64,000 nucleotides of DNA from Tenacibaculum sp. AHE14PA (lineage in GTDB: Bacteria > Bacteroidota > Bacteroidia > Flavobacteriales > Flavobacteriaceae). This document shows, one piece after another, positions 37,237 through 45,085 of this stretch (position 1 is the first letter of the stretch; each line of letters starts with the position of its first letter). Location of the stretch: NCBI RefSeq assembly GCF_019278465.1, contig NZ_CP058983.1:2355501-2419500 (forward strand), in the 5' to 3' direction. The translations under genes and the position numbers were made by a program. The notes beneath the pieces were generated by a model. It had not been told where the DNA came from, did no database searches, and saw only the letters and a list, made by a program, of their open reading frames with translations.

Positions 37237-39249
37237 TTATTTGTATGAACGTTGTTTTAATTCAATATCGTTAAACTCTAATTCTTCTTTATGTAAAACT
37301 GCATCTGCAGGTTCTCCTCTGTACTCCCAAGCAGCAACATAAGCGTAATCTTTATCGTTACGTTTAGCTTCTCCTTTTTGTAAACCATCTAACTCAACAG
37401 ACTCTTCTCTAAAGTGACCACCACATGATTCATTTCTATCTAATGCATCTTTAGCAAATAATTCACCTAACTCTAAGAAATCTGCTACACGACCTGCTTT
37501 TTCTAATTCAGGATTCATTTCATTAGCATTACCTGGTACATTTACATTTTTCCAAAAATCTTCACGTAAAGCTTTAATTTCTGCCATAGCTTCTTTTAAC
37601 CCTTTTTCGTTACGAGACATTCCGCATTTTTCCCACATAATTTTACCTAATTTTTTGTGGTAATAATCTACTGAATGTTCTCCTTTATTGTTAATAAATG
37701 TATTAATACGGTCTGTAACTTCGTTTACAGCCTCATCAAATTCTTTTGTATCTGTTGGTATTTTACCTGTTCTAATATCTCCAGATAAATAATCTCCAAT
37801 AGTATAAGGTAATACAAAATAACCATCTGATAAACCTTGCATTAAAGCAGAAGCTCCTAAACGATTTGCACCATGATCAGAGAAGTTGGCCTCTCCTAAA
37901 CAGTATAATCCGTCAACAGTAGTCATTAAGTTATAATCAACCCAAACACCACCCATTGTGTAGTGCACTGCAGGGTAAATCATCATTGGGGTTTTATATG
38001 GGTCTTGATCTACAATTTTATTGTACATCTGAAATAAGTTACCATATTTAGCTTCAACAATTGCTTTCCCTAATTCATATACTTTTGCATCAGATGGGTT
38101 TACAATATTTTGAATTTTTGCTTGTTCAGCACCATAACGCTGTATAGCAGAAGCAAAATCTAAATAAACTGCTTCACCTGTTGCATTTACTCCGTAACCA
38201 GCATCACAACGTTCTTTAGCTGCTCTAGAGGCAACATCACGTGGTACTAAGTTACCAAACGCAGGATAACGTCTTTCTAAATAATAATCTCTTTCGTCTT
38301 CGGTTAATTGAGTTGGTTTTTTACGACCTTCTCTAATAGCCAATACATCTTCCATATTTTTAGGAACCCAAATTCGACCATCATTACGTAATGATTCTGA
38401 CATTAAGGTCAGTTTCGATTGGTAATCTCCCGAACGAGGAATACATGTTGGGTGAATTTGTGTATAACAAGGATTTGCGAAATACGCTCCTTTTTTATGT
38501 ATTTTCCAAGCTGCAGTTGCGTTAGATCCCATTGCGTTAGTTGATAAGAAATATACATTTCCGTATCCACCAGAAGCAATAACAACTGCATGTGCCGAGT
38601 GACGTTCTATTTCACCAGTAACTAAGTTACGGGCGATAATTCCACGAGCTTTTCCATCAACTAAAACAACATCTAACATTTCATGACGATTGAACATTTC
38701 AATCTTACCACGAGCAATTTGACGGTTCATTGCAGAATAAGCACCTAATAATAATTGTTGCCCCGTTTGTCCTTTTGCATAAAAAGTACGAGAAACTAAT
38801 ACTCCACCAAACGAACGGTTATCTAACAAACCACCATAATCACGTGCAAAAGGAACTCCTTGAGCTACACATTGATCAATAATATTTGCCGAAACCTCTG
38901 CTAAACGGTGCACGTTTGCTTCACGAGAACGGTAATCCCCACCTTTTACAGTATCATAAAATAATCTGTAAAAAGAATCACCATCACCTTGGTAGTTTTT
39001 TGCTGCATTAATTCCACCTTGTGCCGCAATTGAATGCGCTCTACGAGGTGAATCTTGATAAGCAAATGCTTTTACGTTGTAGCCTAATTCAGCTAAAGTT
39101 GCTGAAGCAGAACCACCTGCTAATCCTGTACCAACTACAATAACATCAATGTTACGTTTGTTAGCTGGATTTACTAAATCGATATGATTTTTATAATCTG
39201 TCCATTTATCTTTTAATGGACCTTTTGGTATTTTTGAATCTAAAGCCAT
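37237..39249 (-). CDS. sdhA: Succinate dehydrogenase/fumarate reductase flavoprotein subunit
   Basis: This 670-residue catalytic subunit of complex II oxidises succinate to fumarate. The FAD fold opens with [19 protein letters not shown] (about residues 36-54), and the flavin-linked region [14 protein letters not shown] is at about residue 72. The dicarboxylate region [11 protein letters not shown] is near 265. The conserved Arg in [14 protein letters not shown] and the Pro-rich [12 protein letters not shown] are present. It is of the longer SdhA type with about 40 extra C-terminal residues, typical of Bacteroidota and epsilonproteobacteria. It is the middle gene of sdhCAB. Confidence 0.97.
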   Translation of the reverse strand: MALDSKIPKGPLKDKWTDYKNHIDLVNPANKRNIDVIVVGTGLAGGSASATLAELGYNVKAFAYQDSPRRAHSIAAQGGINAAKNYQGDGDSFYRLFYDTVKGGDYRSREANVHRLAEVSANIIDQCVAQGVPFARDYGGLLDNRSFGGVLVSRTFYAKGQTGQQLLLGAYSAMNRQIARGKIEMFNRHEMLDVVLVDGKARGIIARNLVTGEIERHSAHAVVIASGGYGNVYFLSTNAMGSNATAAWKIHKKGAYFANPCYTQIHPTCIPRSGDYQSKLTLMSESLRNDGRIWVPKNMEDVLAIREGRKKPTQLTEDERDYYLERRYPAFGNLVPRDVASRAAKERCDAGYGVNATGEAVYLDFASAIQRYGAEQAKIQNIVNPSDAKVYELGKAIVEAKYGNLFQMYNKIVDQDPYKTPMMIYPAVHYTMGGVWVDYNLMTTVDGLYCLGEANFSDHGANRLGASALMQGLSDGYFVLPYTIGDYLSGDIRTGKIPTDTKEFDEAVNEVTDRINTFINNKGEHSVDYYHKKLGKIMWEKCGMSRNEKGLKEAMAEIKALREDFWKNVNVPGNANEMNPELEKAGRVADFLELGELFAKDALDRNESCGGHFREESVELDGLQKGEAKRNDKDYAYVAAWEYRGEPADAVLHKEELEFNDIELKQRSYK

Positions 39250-39261
39250 ACTTGTTTCGTA

Positions 39262-39951
39262 TTAATGATTGAAATGGTGAAATAATGCAATAATGATAAA
39301 TCCTACAGGTAAACCAATTGCATAAATTTTACAGAATGTTTTCAATCCTTTAGTGTATTTGTTGTTTGCTCCAACCGATTGGAAAGCCGAAGTAAAACCA
39401 TGTAATAAGTGCATTGCTAAAAATACAAACGCTAATACGTAAGCTCCTACTCTAATAGGGTTTACAAATTTGTGCTGTAATTCCTCAAAGTATCTAAGTC
39501 CGCTATCAGCAACATCAGGGTTGATAAGACCAGACATGTCTCCTTTAATGAATTTTGTATTCAATTCAGGAAACCAGAAATCGATAAAGTGTAATACTAC
39601 AAATGCTAAAATTGCAATACCAGACCAAATCATGTTTCTACTCATCCAAGTAGAATTTGCACCTCCGTTATTTTTCGCATAACTTACTTTACGAGCACTG
39701 TTGTTCTTTAATTCTAAGACGAACCCCATTACAAAGTGAAAAACTACACCAAAAATTAAGACAGGTTGCATTACATATTGAATTAACGGGTTGGTTCCCA
39801 TAAAATGAGATAACTTGTTAAATGTTGCTCCGTCGTCCGGAAAAATTGAAGTGATGTTTATTGCAAAATGTTGTAATAAAAAGAACATCAAGAAGAACGC
39901 CGAAAGTGCCATGGCAAATTTTCTTCCAATAGAAGATTTTAATAATCCCAT
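39262..39951 (-). CDS. sdhC: Succinate dehydrogenase cytochrome b subunit
   Basis: This 229-residue membrane anchor of complex II has five hydrophobic segments (about residues 8-30, 60-80, 108-128, 160-185 and 205-225). It is of the single-subunit diheme type B, which carries both hemes on one polypeptide. Candidate heme-ligand His residues are in the first segment (LLQHFAIN), the second (VFHFVMGF), VVLHFIDFW, and AMHLLHGF. It is the first gene of the operon, transcribed from the promoter at 39982-40013. Confidence 0.95.
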   Translation of the reverse strand: MGLLKSSIGRKFAMALSAFFLMFFLLQHFAINITSIFPDDGATFNKLSHFMGTNPLIQYVMQPVLIFGVVFHFVMGFVLELKNNSARKVSYAKNNGGANSTWMSRNMIWSGIAILAFVVLHFIDFWFPELNTKFIKGDMSGLINPDVADSGLRYFEELQHKFVNPIRVGAYVLAFVFLAMHLLHGFTSAFQSVGANNKYTKGLKTFCKIYAIGLPVGFIIIALFHHFNH

Positions 39952-39981
39952 TATTTTATTTATTGATTAAAAAATATAACA

Positions 39982-40013
39982 CAAATTTAAGCTATAACTC
40001 TTAGCCGAACAAA
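39982..40013 (-). promoter_or_regulatory. Promoter of sdhCAB
   Basis: On the minus strand TTTG (40010-40013) and TAAATTTG (39982-39989) are separated by 20 bases, fitting the Bacteroidota -33 TTTG/-7 TAnnTTTG promoter well. It is the best two-part promoter in the window. Confidence 0.65.
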
Positions 40014-40097
40014 CTATCTTATTTTTTTTGTGGCACATTTAGAATGTGTTTAAATAAAATGTATCTTTTTTTGATCTATAATTAAGTTGTTTTCATT

Positions 40098-40505
40098 TTA
40101 CATCAACTCTCCTTTTTGATTAAGAAAAGTGAATATCTTTTTATCAACGGCAGAAATAATTTGAAGATCTTTTAAATTTAACCACCTTATTTCCTCAATT
40201 TCACTACTCGCTTTTAATTCTCCAGAATATTTAGCTCTATAACACGTCATTATTACACTTATTCCTTCTTTTTCTCCGTCTGATTGTGCCGAAAAAGTAC
40301 CTATGTATTCTGCAGTATCTGGTAATATTTTAACACTTAATTTTTCAAATACTTCTCTAACAAGAGTTTGTTTATCACTTTCAGCACTTTCACGTTTGCC
40401 GCCAGGTATGTAATATTTAGTTTTACCTTTAGATAGTGTGCTTAAAATCTTCCCGTCTTTAATTTCAATAAAGGCTATTTTATCTATTTCTTTGTTGTTT
40501 TTCAT
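40098..40505 (-). CDS. NUDIX-family hydrolase with altered Nudix box
   Basis: This 135-residue NUDIX-fold protein hydrolyses nucleoside diphosphates linked to another moiety. The box is GGKRESAESDKQTLVREVFE followed by KLSV (about residues 36-59). G-x5-E-x7-RE is intact, but the second Glu of the EE pair is Lys and the Gly after it is Ser. Those Glu residues bind Mg, so catalysis may be weak or the substrate unusual. Its start is 22 bases after the CorA stop on the same strand, so they are probably cotranscribed. Confidence 0.85.
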   Translation of the reverse strand: MKNNKEIDKIAFIEIKDGKILSTLSKGKTKYYIPGGKRESAESDKQTLVREVFEKLSVKILPDTAEYIGTFSAQSDGEKEGISVIMTCYRAKYSGELKASSEIEEIRWLNLKDLQIISAVDKKIFTFLNQKGELM

Positions 40506-40526
40506 CGTAAAAAAACTATAAATGGA

Positions 40527-41591
40527 TTAAAACCATTTCTTTTTCTTGAAAAATATAAGCATAGCAACAGCAATTATTATCATGACAAACCACATGATAA
40601 AATAACTGTATTTGTAAGTAAGTTCTGGTACATATTCGAAATTTGTACCATAAATACCTGCGATAAAAGTTAACGGAATAAAAATTACAGAAAACACCGT
40701 TAAAAATTTCATGATATCGTTTAGCTTACTACTAATTGTGGTGTGATATACATTTAATTGGTCAGATAAAATTTCACGGTAACTGTCTGTAGCATCATTT
40801 GCTTGGCTAATATTATCTTCAAGCTCTTTAAAGTGAACATAAGTGCTTTCGGTAATAAAATCAGAATCAGTTTTTGCCAAAGAAAAAATCATTTCTTTCG
40901 CTGGTTTTATGTTTTTTCTTAAGAAGTTTAGTTCACGTTTATAATTATTTATTTCTCTAATAGTATCCTTGCTAGGGTTTAATAGTAGGTTTTCTTCTAA
41001 AGTTTCTATTTTTTCACCTAAAACACTAATTACATATAGGTAGTTATCAACTACAATATCTAATAAGGCAAAGGTTAAATAATCGGTTCCTCCGGTTCGT
41101 ATTCTTTTTTTCTGTTTTCGTATTCTTTCTCTTACAGGTTCAAACACATCTCCTTTTTGCTCCTGAAAAGACATTAACACCGTTTTAGTAAGAATTAAAC
41201 TTAAGTTTTCAACAACTGTTTTGCCTTGTTTTTCATCTAACATTAACATCTTAATTGATATTAATGTACAATTGTCATACTCAATAACTCTGGGTCTCGC
41301 TTCTGTATTTAAAACTTCGGGTAAAACTAAAGTATCTAGCTTAAAAGCAGTTGTTATTTCTTGCATAATAGAAGTGTTATGAAGCCCATCTACATTTATC
41401 CAAGTAACAGTTTCTTTATGCTGAAATTCACTGATTTCTTTTACCGTTTTGGCAGTATTTTCAGTTAAATTTTTAGAATCGAAATCAATAATTCTAAGTG
41501 AAATTGAATCTGTTTTTTTTTCTCCTCTAAAGATTAAATCATCAGGAGCAAGACCAATTTCTTTTTTATGTTTTTTAATAAATCTTGTCAT
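40527..41591 (-). CDS. corA: CorA-family magnesium/cobalt transport protein
   Basis: This inner-membrane channel/transporter of divalent cations has 354 residues from the chosen ATG. A GTG-initiated extension to 41603 would add only four residues (MHKN). The cytoplasmic funnel domain spans about residues 20-285 and is followed by two C-terminal transmembrane helices. The signature between the helices, normally YGMNF, is IYGTNFEYVPEL here, so Met is replaced by Thr while Gly and Asn are retained. The Asn is the ion-contacting residue. The C-terminal tail FFKKKKWF is basic as expected. Confidence 0.9.
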   Translation of the reverse strand: MTRFIKKHKKEIGLAPDDLIFRGEKKTDSISLRIIDFDSKNLTENTAKTVKEISEFQHKETVTWINVDGLHNTSIMQEITTAFKLDTLVLPEVLNTEARPRVIEYDNCTLISIKMLMLDEKQGKTVVENLSLILTKTVLMSFQEQKGDVFEPVRERIRKQKKRIRTGGTDYLTFALLDIVVDNYLYVISVLGEKIETLEENLLLNPSKDTIREINNYKRELNFLRKNIKPAKEMIFSLAKTDSDFITESTYVHFKELEDNISQANDATDSYREILSDQLNVYHTTISSKLNDIMKFLTVFSVIFIPLTFIAGIYGTNFEYVPELTYKYSYFIMWFVMIIIAVAMLIFFKKKKWF

Positions 41592-41696
41592 ATTCTTATG
41601 CACTTAACTTAAGTGATTTTTCAATCTTTTAAAGTTTTTATAATTACCTGATTAAAGATTATGAGTAAAGTGATAGCGAAGTTATTAGAAAATAAG

Positions 41697-42383
41697 TTAA
41701 AAAACAACACTATTTATTACCCCAGATAATTCTTTTGGTTTTTCTAAGGTAATCATGTGTCCGCAGTTTTTAATGCTAATAAACCTGCCTTTTTTTAATT
41801 TACTTACAAGAAGCTTTATGTTTTTAACAGGAATTAAATTATCATTTTCAGCAGCAATAAAAACTATCGGGATATTTAGTTTTAAAACTTGTTTTGAGAT
41901 ATCTAATCTAACAGACGTAGCTTTTAACTGGCGAATTAAAACATCTTTACCTAAATCGGCATCCATTTTTTTAATTATAGCAGTGATTTCTTTATTTTGA
42001 TGATTATCAGAATGTAAAAATTGTTGAATCCTTGCTTTTGAAATTCCGTTATATTTATGTTCTTCTAAAAAAGAAATAGTACTTTTTCTTAGCGCTATTT
42101 CTTTTTCATTTAATCCGTTTGTATTTGCTGCAATTATTACTAATTTTTTTACTTTTTGTGGATAATGAACAGCAAAGTTTAAAGCTGAAAACCCACCTAA
42201 AGAAAACCCAACAATTAAGGCAGGAGCTTCAATTTTAGCTACTATTATTTTATTAATTTCATCAAAACAAGTTGCCGAAGTAATATCTATATAAATAGGT
42301 ACTATGTTTTCTAATTTAGGAAACACAAATTGCCATAAATCAATTGTACACATAGTACCAGAAATAAAATATACTTTTTGCAT
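41697..42383 (-). CDS. Alpha/beta hydrolase
   Basis: This 228-residue single-domain alpha/beta hydrolase has its nucleophile in VGFSLGGFSALNFA (Ser near 61), the acidic residue in AAENDNLIPV near 182 and His in NCGHMITLEKP near 210. It starts without a signal peptide, so it is cytoplasmic. The oxyanion region FISGTMCTIDLWQ at the N-terminus replaces the common HG pair. The start overlaps the stop of the DUF6973-like gene by one base (TAATG), so the two are translationally coupled. The substrate is unknown, as in most of the family. Confidence 0.85.
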   Translation of the reverse strand: MQKVYFISGTMCTIDLWQFVFPKLENIVPIYIDITSATCFDEINKIIVAKIEAPALIVGFSLGGFSALNFAVHYPQKVKKLVIIAANTNGLNEKEIALRKSTISFLEEHKYNGISKARIQQFLHSDNHQNKEITAIIKKMDADLGKDVLIRQLKATSVRLDISKQVLKLNIPIVFIAAENDNLIPVKNIKLLVSKLKKGRFISIKNCGHMITLEKPKELSGVINSVVF

Positions 42384-43006
42384 TATTTTTTATAATTAGA
42401 ATTTACCAAACATTTATTATTCTCCCATTTACCTTTTAAAGACTTTAGTGAAATAGGTTTGTTATTACATGTTAAAAAATTACCAACACTATCTTTTTTT
42501 ATGACTTTTAGTCTGCCAAAATAAATTTCATTTATAACACGATATATTAAACTTTTCTCAGGGATTTCACCTCCTTTTCGGGTAAGAGAAAGACCTACTT
42601 CATTGTTGAATAAATCCATGGTAGTTGCTATTTTATCAGGAACAACGCCGTCTTCTAGTTTACTTTTTTTATAAGTTCTATAGTTTTCTTTTTCGTGTGA
42701 TTTACCTAAAGAACGCGCCGCAGTTTTCCCTATTTCTTGGCGTAAAATTGCCATCCAAAAAGCATGGCGAAAGGCATCTACTTGTCCTCCTGAGGCATCA
42801 CCATCTAGCAAGGGCGTTTTTTTAATTGAATCGGCTATTTGGTAAGCTTTTTCAGAGATTAGCAAAGCTTTTTTAGCTTTTAAAGGATGTAATATAACCC
42901 AGGTTTTCTTTGGAGGAGAAAGTTCCTTGAATTTTTTCCAGTTAGATTGTGAGAATAATGAAAAGCTGAAAAACAGTAAAACGATATATAAATAATTCTT
43001 ACACAA
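42383..43006 (-). CDS. DUF6973-like secreted protein
   Basis: This 207-residue protein begins at a TTG codon because no ATG is available upstream in frame. The start is supported by the signal peptide that follows (LYIVLLFFSFSLFSQS). The core DAFRHAFWMAILRQEIG, then LGKSHEKENY and DLFNNEVGLSL is the pattern of a small His-containing domain that I recall as DUF6973. The conserved His (FRHAFW), Glu and Asn (NNEVG) could form an active site. It is the first gene of the operon with the hydrolase, which is linked by a one-base overlap. The function is unknown. Confidence 0.6.
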   Translation of the reverse strand: MCKNYLYIVLLFFSFSLFSQSNWKKFKELSPPKKTWVILHPLKAKKALLISEKAYQIADSIKKTPLLDGDASGGQVDAFRHAFWMAILRQEIGKTAARSLGKSHEKENYRTYKKSKLEDGVVPDKIATTMDLFNNEVGLSLTRKGGEIPEKSLIYRVINEIYFGRLKVIKKDSVGNFLTCNNKPISLKSLKGKWENNKCLVNSNYKK

Positions 43007-43025
43007 TATAACTTTAATTTTATAC

Positions 43026-43033
43026 CAAAGATA
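43026..43033 (-). promoter_or_regulatory. -7 promoter element of the DUF6973-hydrolase operon
   Basis: On the minus strand this reads TATCTTTG, matching TAnnTTTG, about 20 bases before the TTG start. It is divergent from the AraC gene. Confidence 0.5.
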
Positions 43034-43090
43034 GCCTTGTTTTGTTAGCTAATCATATTTTTTCGACCAAGAATAAAATGAAATAAAACA

Positions 43091-43927
43091 ATGGCTATTC
43101 AAGAAATAAAAACCTATAAGTATAAAGATGTTTTTAAATTAGAAGAAGTAAAATTCGAAAAAACTTGTGTAGTTAATAAACCAGAACAAATAAATACCTA
43201 TAAGATTTTTTGGATAAAAGAAGGTAGCGGTACTTATCATATCGATTTTGAAAGTTATTCTTTTAACGACGGTGTTTTGTTTTTTTTATCACCAGGACAA
43301 GTTTTTTCTGTAGATTCAGAAGAAATAAAAGTAGCTTATCAATTAAATTTCATTCAAGATTTTTACTGTATACAAACTCATGACACTGAAGTTGCTTGTA
43401 ACGGCGTTTTATTTAACAATATATATGAAACACCCTTTGTTAAGCCTAAAGAGAAAGATGTTAAAAAGTTGAGTTTTATTATTGAGAGCTTAATAGATGA
43501 ATTTGAAAATAATCAGACAGCACAATATGATATGTTACAGGCCTATTTAAAACAATTTATCATTCATTCAGTTCGTATTAAAAAAGAAGATTTTATAATT
43601 AAAGAAGATGCAGAAACAAAGTTGTTTAAAGACTTTAGTTTATTAGTAGAATTAAATTTTAAGAAATTACACAGTGTAAGTGATTATGCCAATCGTTTGG
43701 GTATTTCTTCTAAATCACTAACAAAGCATTTAAAAAAAACAAACAATAAAACTCCAAGTGATTTTATTAAGAATAGGATAATAATCGAAGCAAAGCGTCA
43801 GTTACTATACTCAACAAAGGCTGTAAAACATATAGCTTTTGATTTAGGATTTAACGATCCTGCTTATTTTTCTCGTTTTTTTACCAAAGCAACAGGTCAA
43901 TCTCCAAAACAATTTCAAAAAGAATAA
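43091..43927 (+). CDS. AraC-family transcriptional regulator
   Basis: This 278-residue DNA-binding regulator has an N-terminal cupin-like sensing domain (about residues 25-130, with GSGTYHIDFESYSFNDGVLFFLSPGQVF). A helical linker follows, then two AraC helix-turn-helix motifs at about residues 178-275: LHSVSDYANRLGISSKSLTKHLKKTNNKTPSDFIKN and IAFDLGFNDPAYFSRFFTKATGQSPKQF. The ligand is unknown. It is followed by a fourfold tandem array of about 250 bp whose first ~50 bases duplicate the 3' end of this gene. It might regulate those units, which carry a palindrome near their predicted promoters. This role is inference from adjacency. Confidence 0.9.
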   Translation: MAIQEIKTYKYKDVFKLEEVKFEKTCVVNKPEQINTYKIFWIKEGSGTYHIDFESYSFNDGVLFFLSPGQVFSVDSEEIKVAYQLNFIQDFYCIQTHDTEVACNGVLFNNIYETPFVKPKEKDVKKLSFIIESLIDEFENNQTAQYDMLQAYLKQFIIHSVRIKKEDFIIKEDAETKLFKDFSLLVELNFKKLHSVSDYANRLGISSKSLTKHLKKTNNKTPSDFIKNRIIIEAKRQLLYSTKAVKHIAFDLGFNDPAYFSRFFTKATGQSPKQFQKE

Positions 43928-44126
43928 TAGTGACTTTGTTGTATAAAAAAGTGCATAAAAAAACTCGTAACACACAAGGGCCACGAGTTGGGGGTTGTTT
44001 TTTAAGGGGATGCTATTACTTAGGGGATTATAACATATTGGGGATACGCTATACATAATAACACTACAAATATATAACACATTTATTAATAGTTAATTAA
44101 CCTATGTTAATAAGTGAATTAAACTG
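43876..44126. repeat. Tandem repeat unit 1 (of 4), starts in AraC 3' end
   Basis: This 251-base unit starts at the T-run before the last 14 codons of the AraC gene, so its first 52 bases are coding. It contains the AACTCGT/ACGAGTT hairpin at 43962-43989, G-blocks at 43990, 44006, 44023 and 44040, the inverted -7 element at 44067-44074 and the partial palindrome at 44097-44110. Confidence 0.9.
43957..44061 (-). ncRNA. Predicted small RNA, array copy 1
   Basis: Read on the minus strand, a TATATTTG -7 element (44067-44074) is followed by a predicted start near 44061. About 65 nt with three CCCC blocks 17 nt apart and a CCCCC block come next. The hairpin AACTCGT/ACGAGTT follows, and the DNA ends in a run of seven T. 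This is a complete small-RNA gene layout. No Rfam family is recognised and the start is estimated, not measured. Confidence 0.5.
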
Positions 44127-44360
44127 TTTTTTATCAAGGCAACAGGTCAATCTCCAAAATAATTTCAAAAAGAACAATCGTTATTTTTTTATATAAAAAA
44201 GGGCACAAAAAAACTCGTAACACACAAGGGCCACGAGTTGGGGGGGTGTTTTTTAAGGGGACTATAACATATTGGGGATACGCTATTGATAATAACACTA
44301 CAAATATATAACACATTTATTAATAGTTAATTAACCTATGTTAATAAGTGAATTAAACTG
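44127..44360. repeat. Tandem repeat unit 2 (of 4), one 17-base block shorter
   Basis: At 234 bases this unit is shorter than unit 1 by one 17-base block between the G-blocks, with a compensating gain of G. Otherwise it is very similar. It begins with a decayed copy of the AraC 3' end, in which a premature stop follows the GQSPK codons. Confidence 0.9.
44207..44295 (-). ncRNA. Predicted small RNA, array copy 2
   Basis: The layout is the same as copy 1: -7 element at 44301-44308, hairpin AACTCGT/ACGAGTT (44212-44239) and a T-run. One 17-nt CCCC block is missing, so the predicted RNA is about 89 nt instead of 105, and the last C-block has seven C. Confidence 0.5.
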
Positions 44361-44611
44361 TTTTTTATCAAAGCAACAGGTCAATCTCTAAAACAATTTC
44401 AAAAAGAACAATCGTTATTTTTTTATATAAAAAAAGGCACAAAAAAACTCGTAACACACAAGGGCCACGAGTTGGGGGGTTGTTTTTTAAGGGGATGTTA
44501 TTACTTAGGGGATTATAACATATTGGGGATACGCTATACATAATAACACTACAAATATATAACACATTTATTAATAGTTAATTAACCTATGTTAATAAGT
44601 GAATTAAACTG
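44361..44611. repeat. Tandem repeat unit 3 (of 4)
   Basis: This 251-base unit has the full three-block form and is almost identical to unit 1 outside the AraC-derived part, with G-blocks at 44474, 44491, 44508 and 44525. Confidence 0.9.
44441..44546 (-). ncRNA. Predicted small RNA, array copy 3
   Basis: This copy has a -7 element at 44552-44559, three CCCC blocks 17 nt apart and one C6 block, the same hairpin at 44446-44473 and a T-run at the end. Confidence 0.5.
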
Positions 44612-44826
44612 TTTTTTATCAAAGCAACAGGTCAATCTCTAAAACAATTTCAAAAATAACAATATTGATTTTTTATATAAAAAAGTGCATAAAAAAACTC
44701 GTAACACACAAGGGCCACGAGTTGGGGTGTTTTTTTAAGGGATTGTTATTACTTAGGGGGCTGTAATATATTGGGGATATCTTACATATAATAACAATGC
44801 AAATATATAAAACATTTATTAATTAT
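44612..44826. repeat. Tandem repeat unit 4 (of 4), most diverged
   Basis: About 215 bases are recognisable. The 17-base block spacing is preserved (G-blocks starting at 44739, 44756 and 44773) although the sequence has diverged. The right end differs from units 1-3 and runs into the long perfect palindrome at 44819-44856. This divergence suggests it is the oldest unit or is under separate selection. Confidence 0.85.
44691..44794 (-). ncRNA. Predicted small RNA, array copy 4 (first in transcription order)
   Basis: The -7 element, here TATATTTGC with the extra conserved C, is at 44799-44807. C-blocks begin at the complements of 44773-44776, 44756-44760, 44739-44741 and 44724-44727. The hairpin (44696-44723) is identical to the other copies and the T-run follows. 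A 17-base-arm palindrome sits just upstream. The sequence between blocks has diverged while block spacing is kept. Confidence 0.5.
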
Positions 44827-44856
44827 TTTCTTAACATAGGTTAAGAAAATAATTAA
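44819..44856. promoter_or_regulatory. Perfect palindrome upstream of array copy 4
   Basis: Two 17-base arms (AATTATTTTCTTAAC in the core) are separated by ATAG, and all 17 positions pair. Its centre is about 43 bases upstream of the predicted start of copy 4. Units 1-3 have a shorter palindrome TTAAC-CTAT-GTTAA at the same distance, with the spacer inverted. It may be an operator for a dimeric regulator. There is no T-run, so it is not a standard terminator. Confidence 0.5.
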
Positions 44857-44960
44857 AGTCCAAGTTTAAGGAACTTTTGTCCATTTTTAAAAGAGTACTT
44901 CCTCCGCATCTTTGTAGTATAATTAAAACTAACACTTTTTAGTTTACAAATATCAATGTA

Positions 44961-45068
44961 ATGAAAACAAACGAAGCATATCAATGCCCTAACTGCTGGG
45001 GGTATCAAGAGTATAATGAACAATTTTCAGAAAGAGAAAACTGTAATTGTAATAATGAAAATAAGTAA
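44961..45068 (+). CDS. Small Cys-rich protein (CPNCWGYQEY)
   Basis: This 35-residue frame starts with MKTNEAYQCPNCWGYQEYNEQ and ends CNCNNENK. Cys9, Cys12, Cys28 and Cys30 could form a small metal-binding knuckle. A CATCTTTG element lies 47 bases upstream. It is followed after 17 bases by the carboxymuconolactone decarboxylase gene, so the two are probably cotranscribed. I recall similar short CPxCWG proteins in this gene position in Bacteroidota. The function is unknown. I accept it as real because of the CxxC/CxC arrangement, the spacing and the codon use. Confidence 0.6.
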   Translation: MKTNEAYQCPNCWGYQEYNEQFSERENCNCNNENK

Positions 45069-45085
45069 TTTTAAAAATAATAAAA

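Noticed and set aside
44006..44043. G-quadruplex formed by the GGGG blocks.
   Set aside because: Loops of 13 bases between blocks are longer than usual for stable quadruplexes, and the exact 17-base phase points to a repeated binding unit instead.
43844..44565. Minus-strand frames in the AraC-linked array that would encode hydrophobic peptides of 60-78 residues.
   Set aside because: They begin at or upstream of the predicted promoter, the reading frame is not kept between units (copy 4 has a stop right after its ATG), and the composition is typical of antisense AT-rich DNA. The noncoding reading explains promoter and terminator better.
43928..44826. CRISPR array.
   Set aside because: The units are about 250 bp long and nearly identical throughout. 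There are no short direct repeats with unique spacers and no cas genes nearby.
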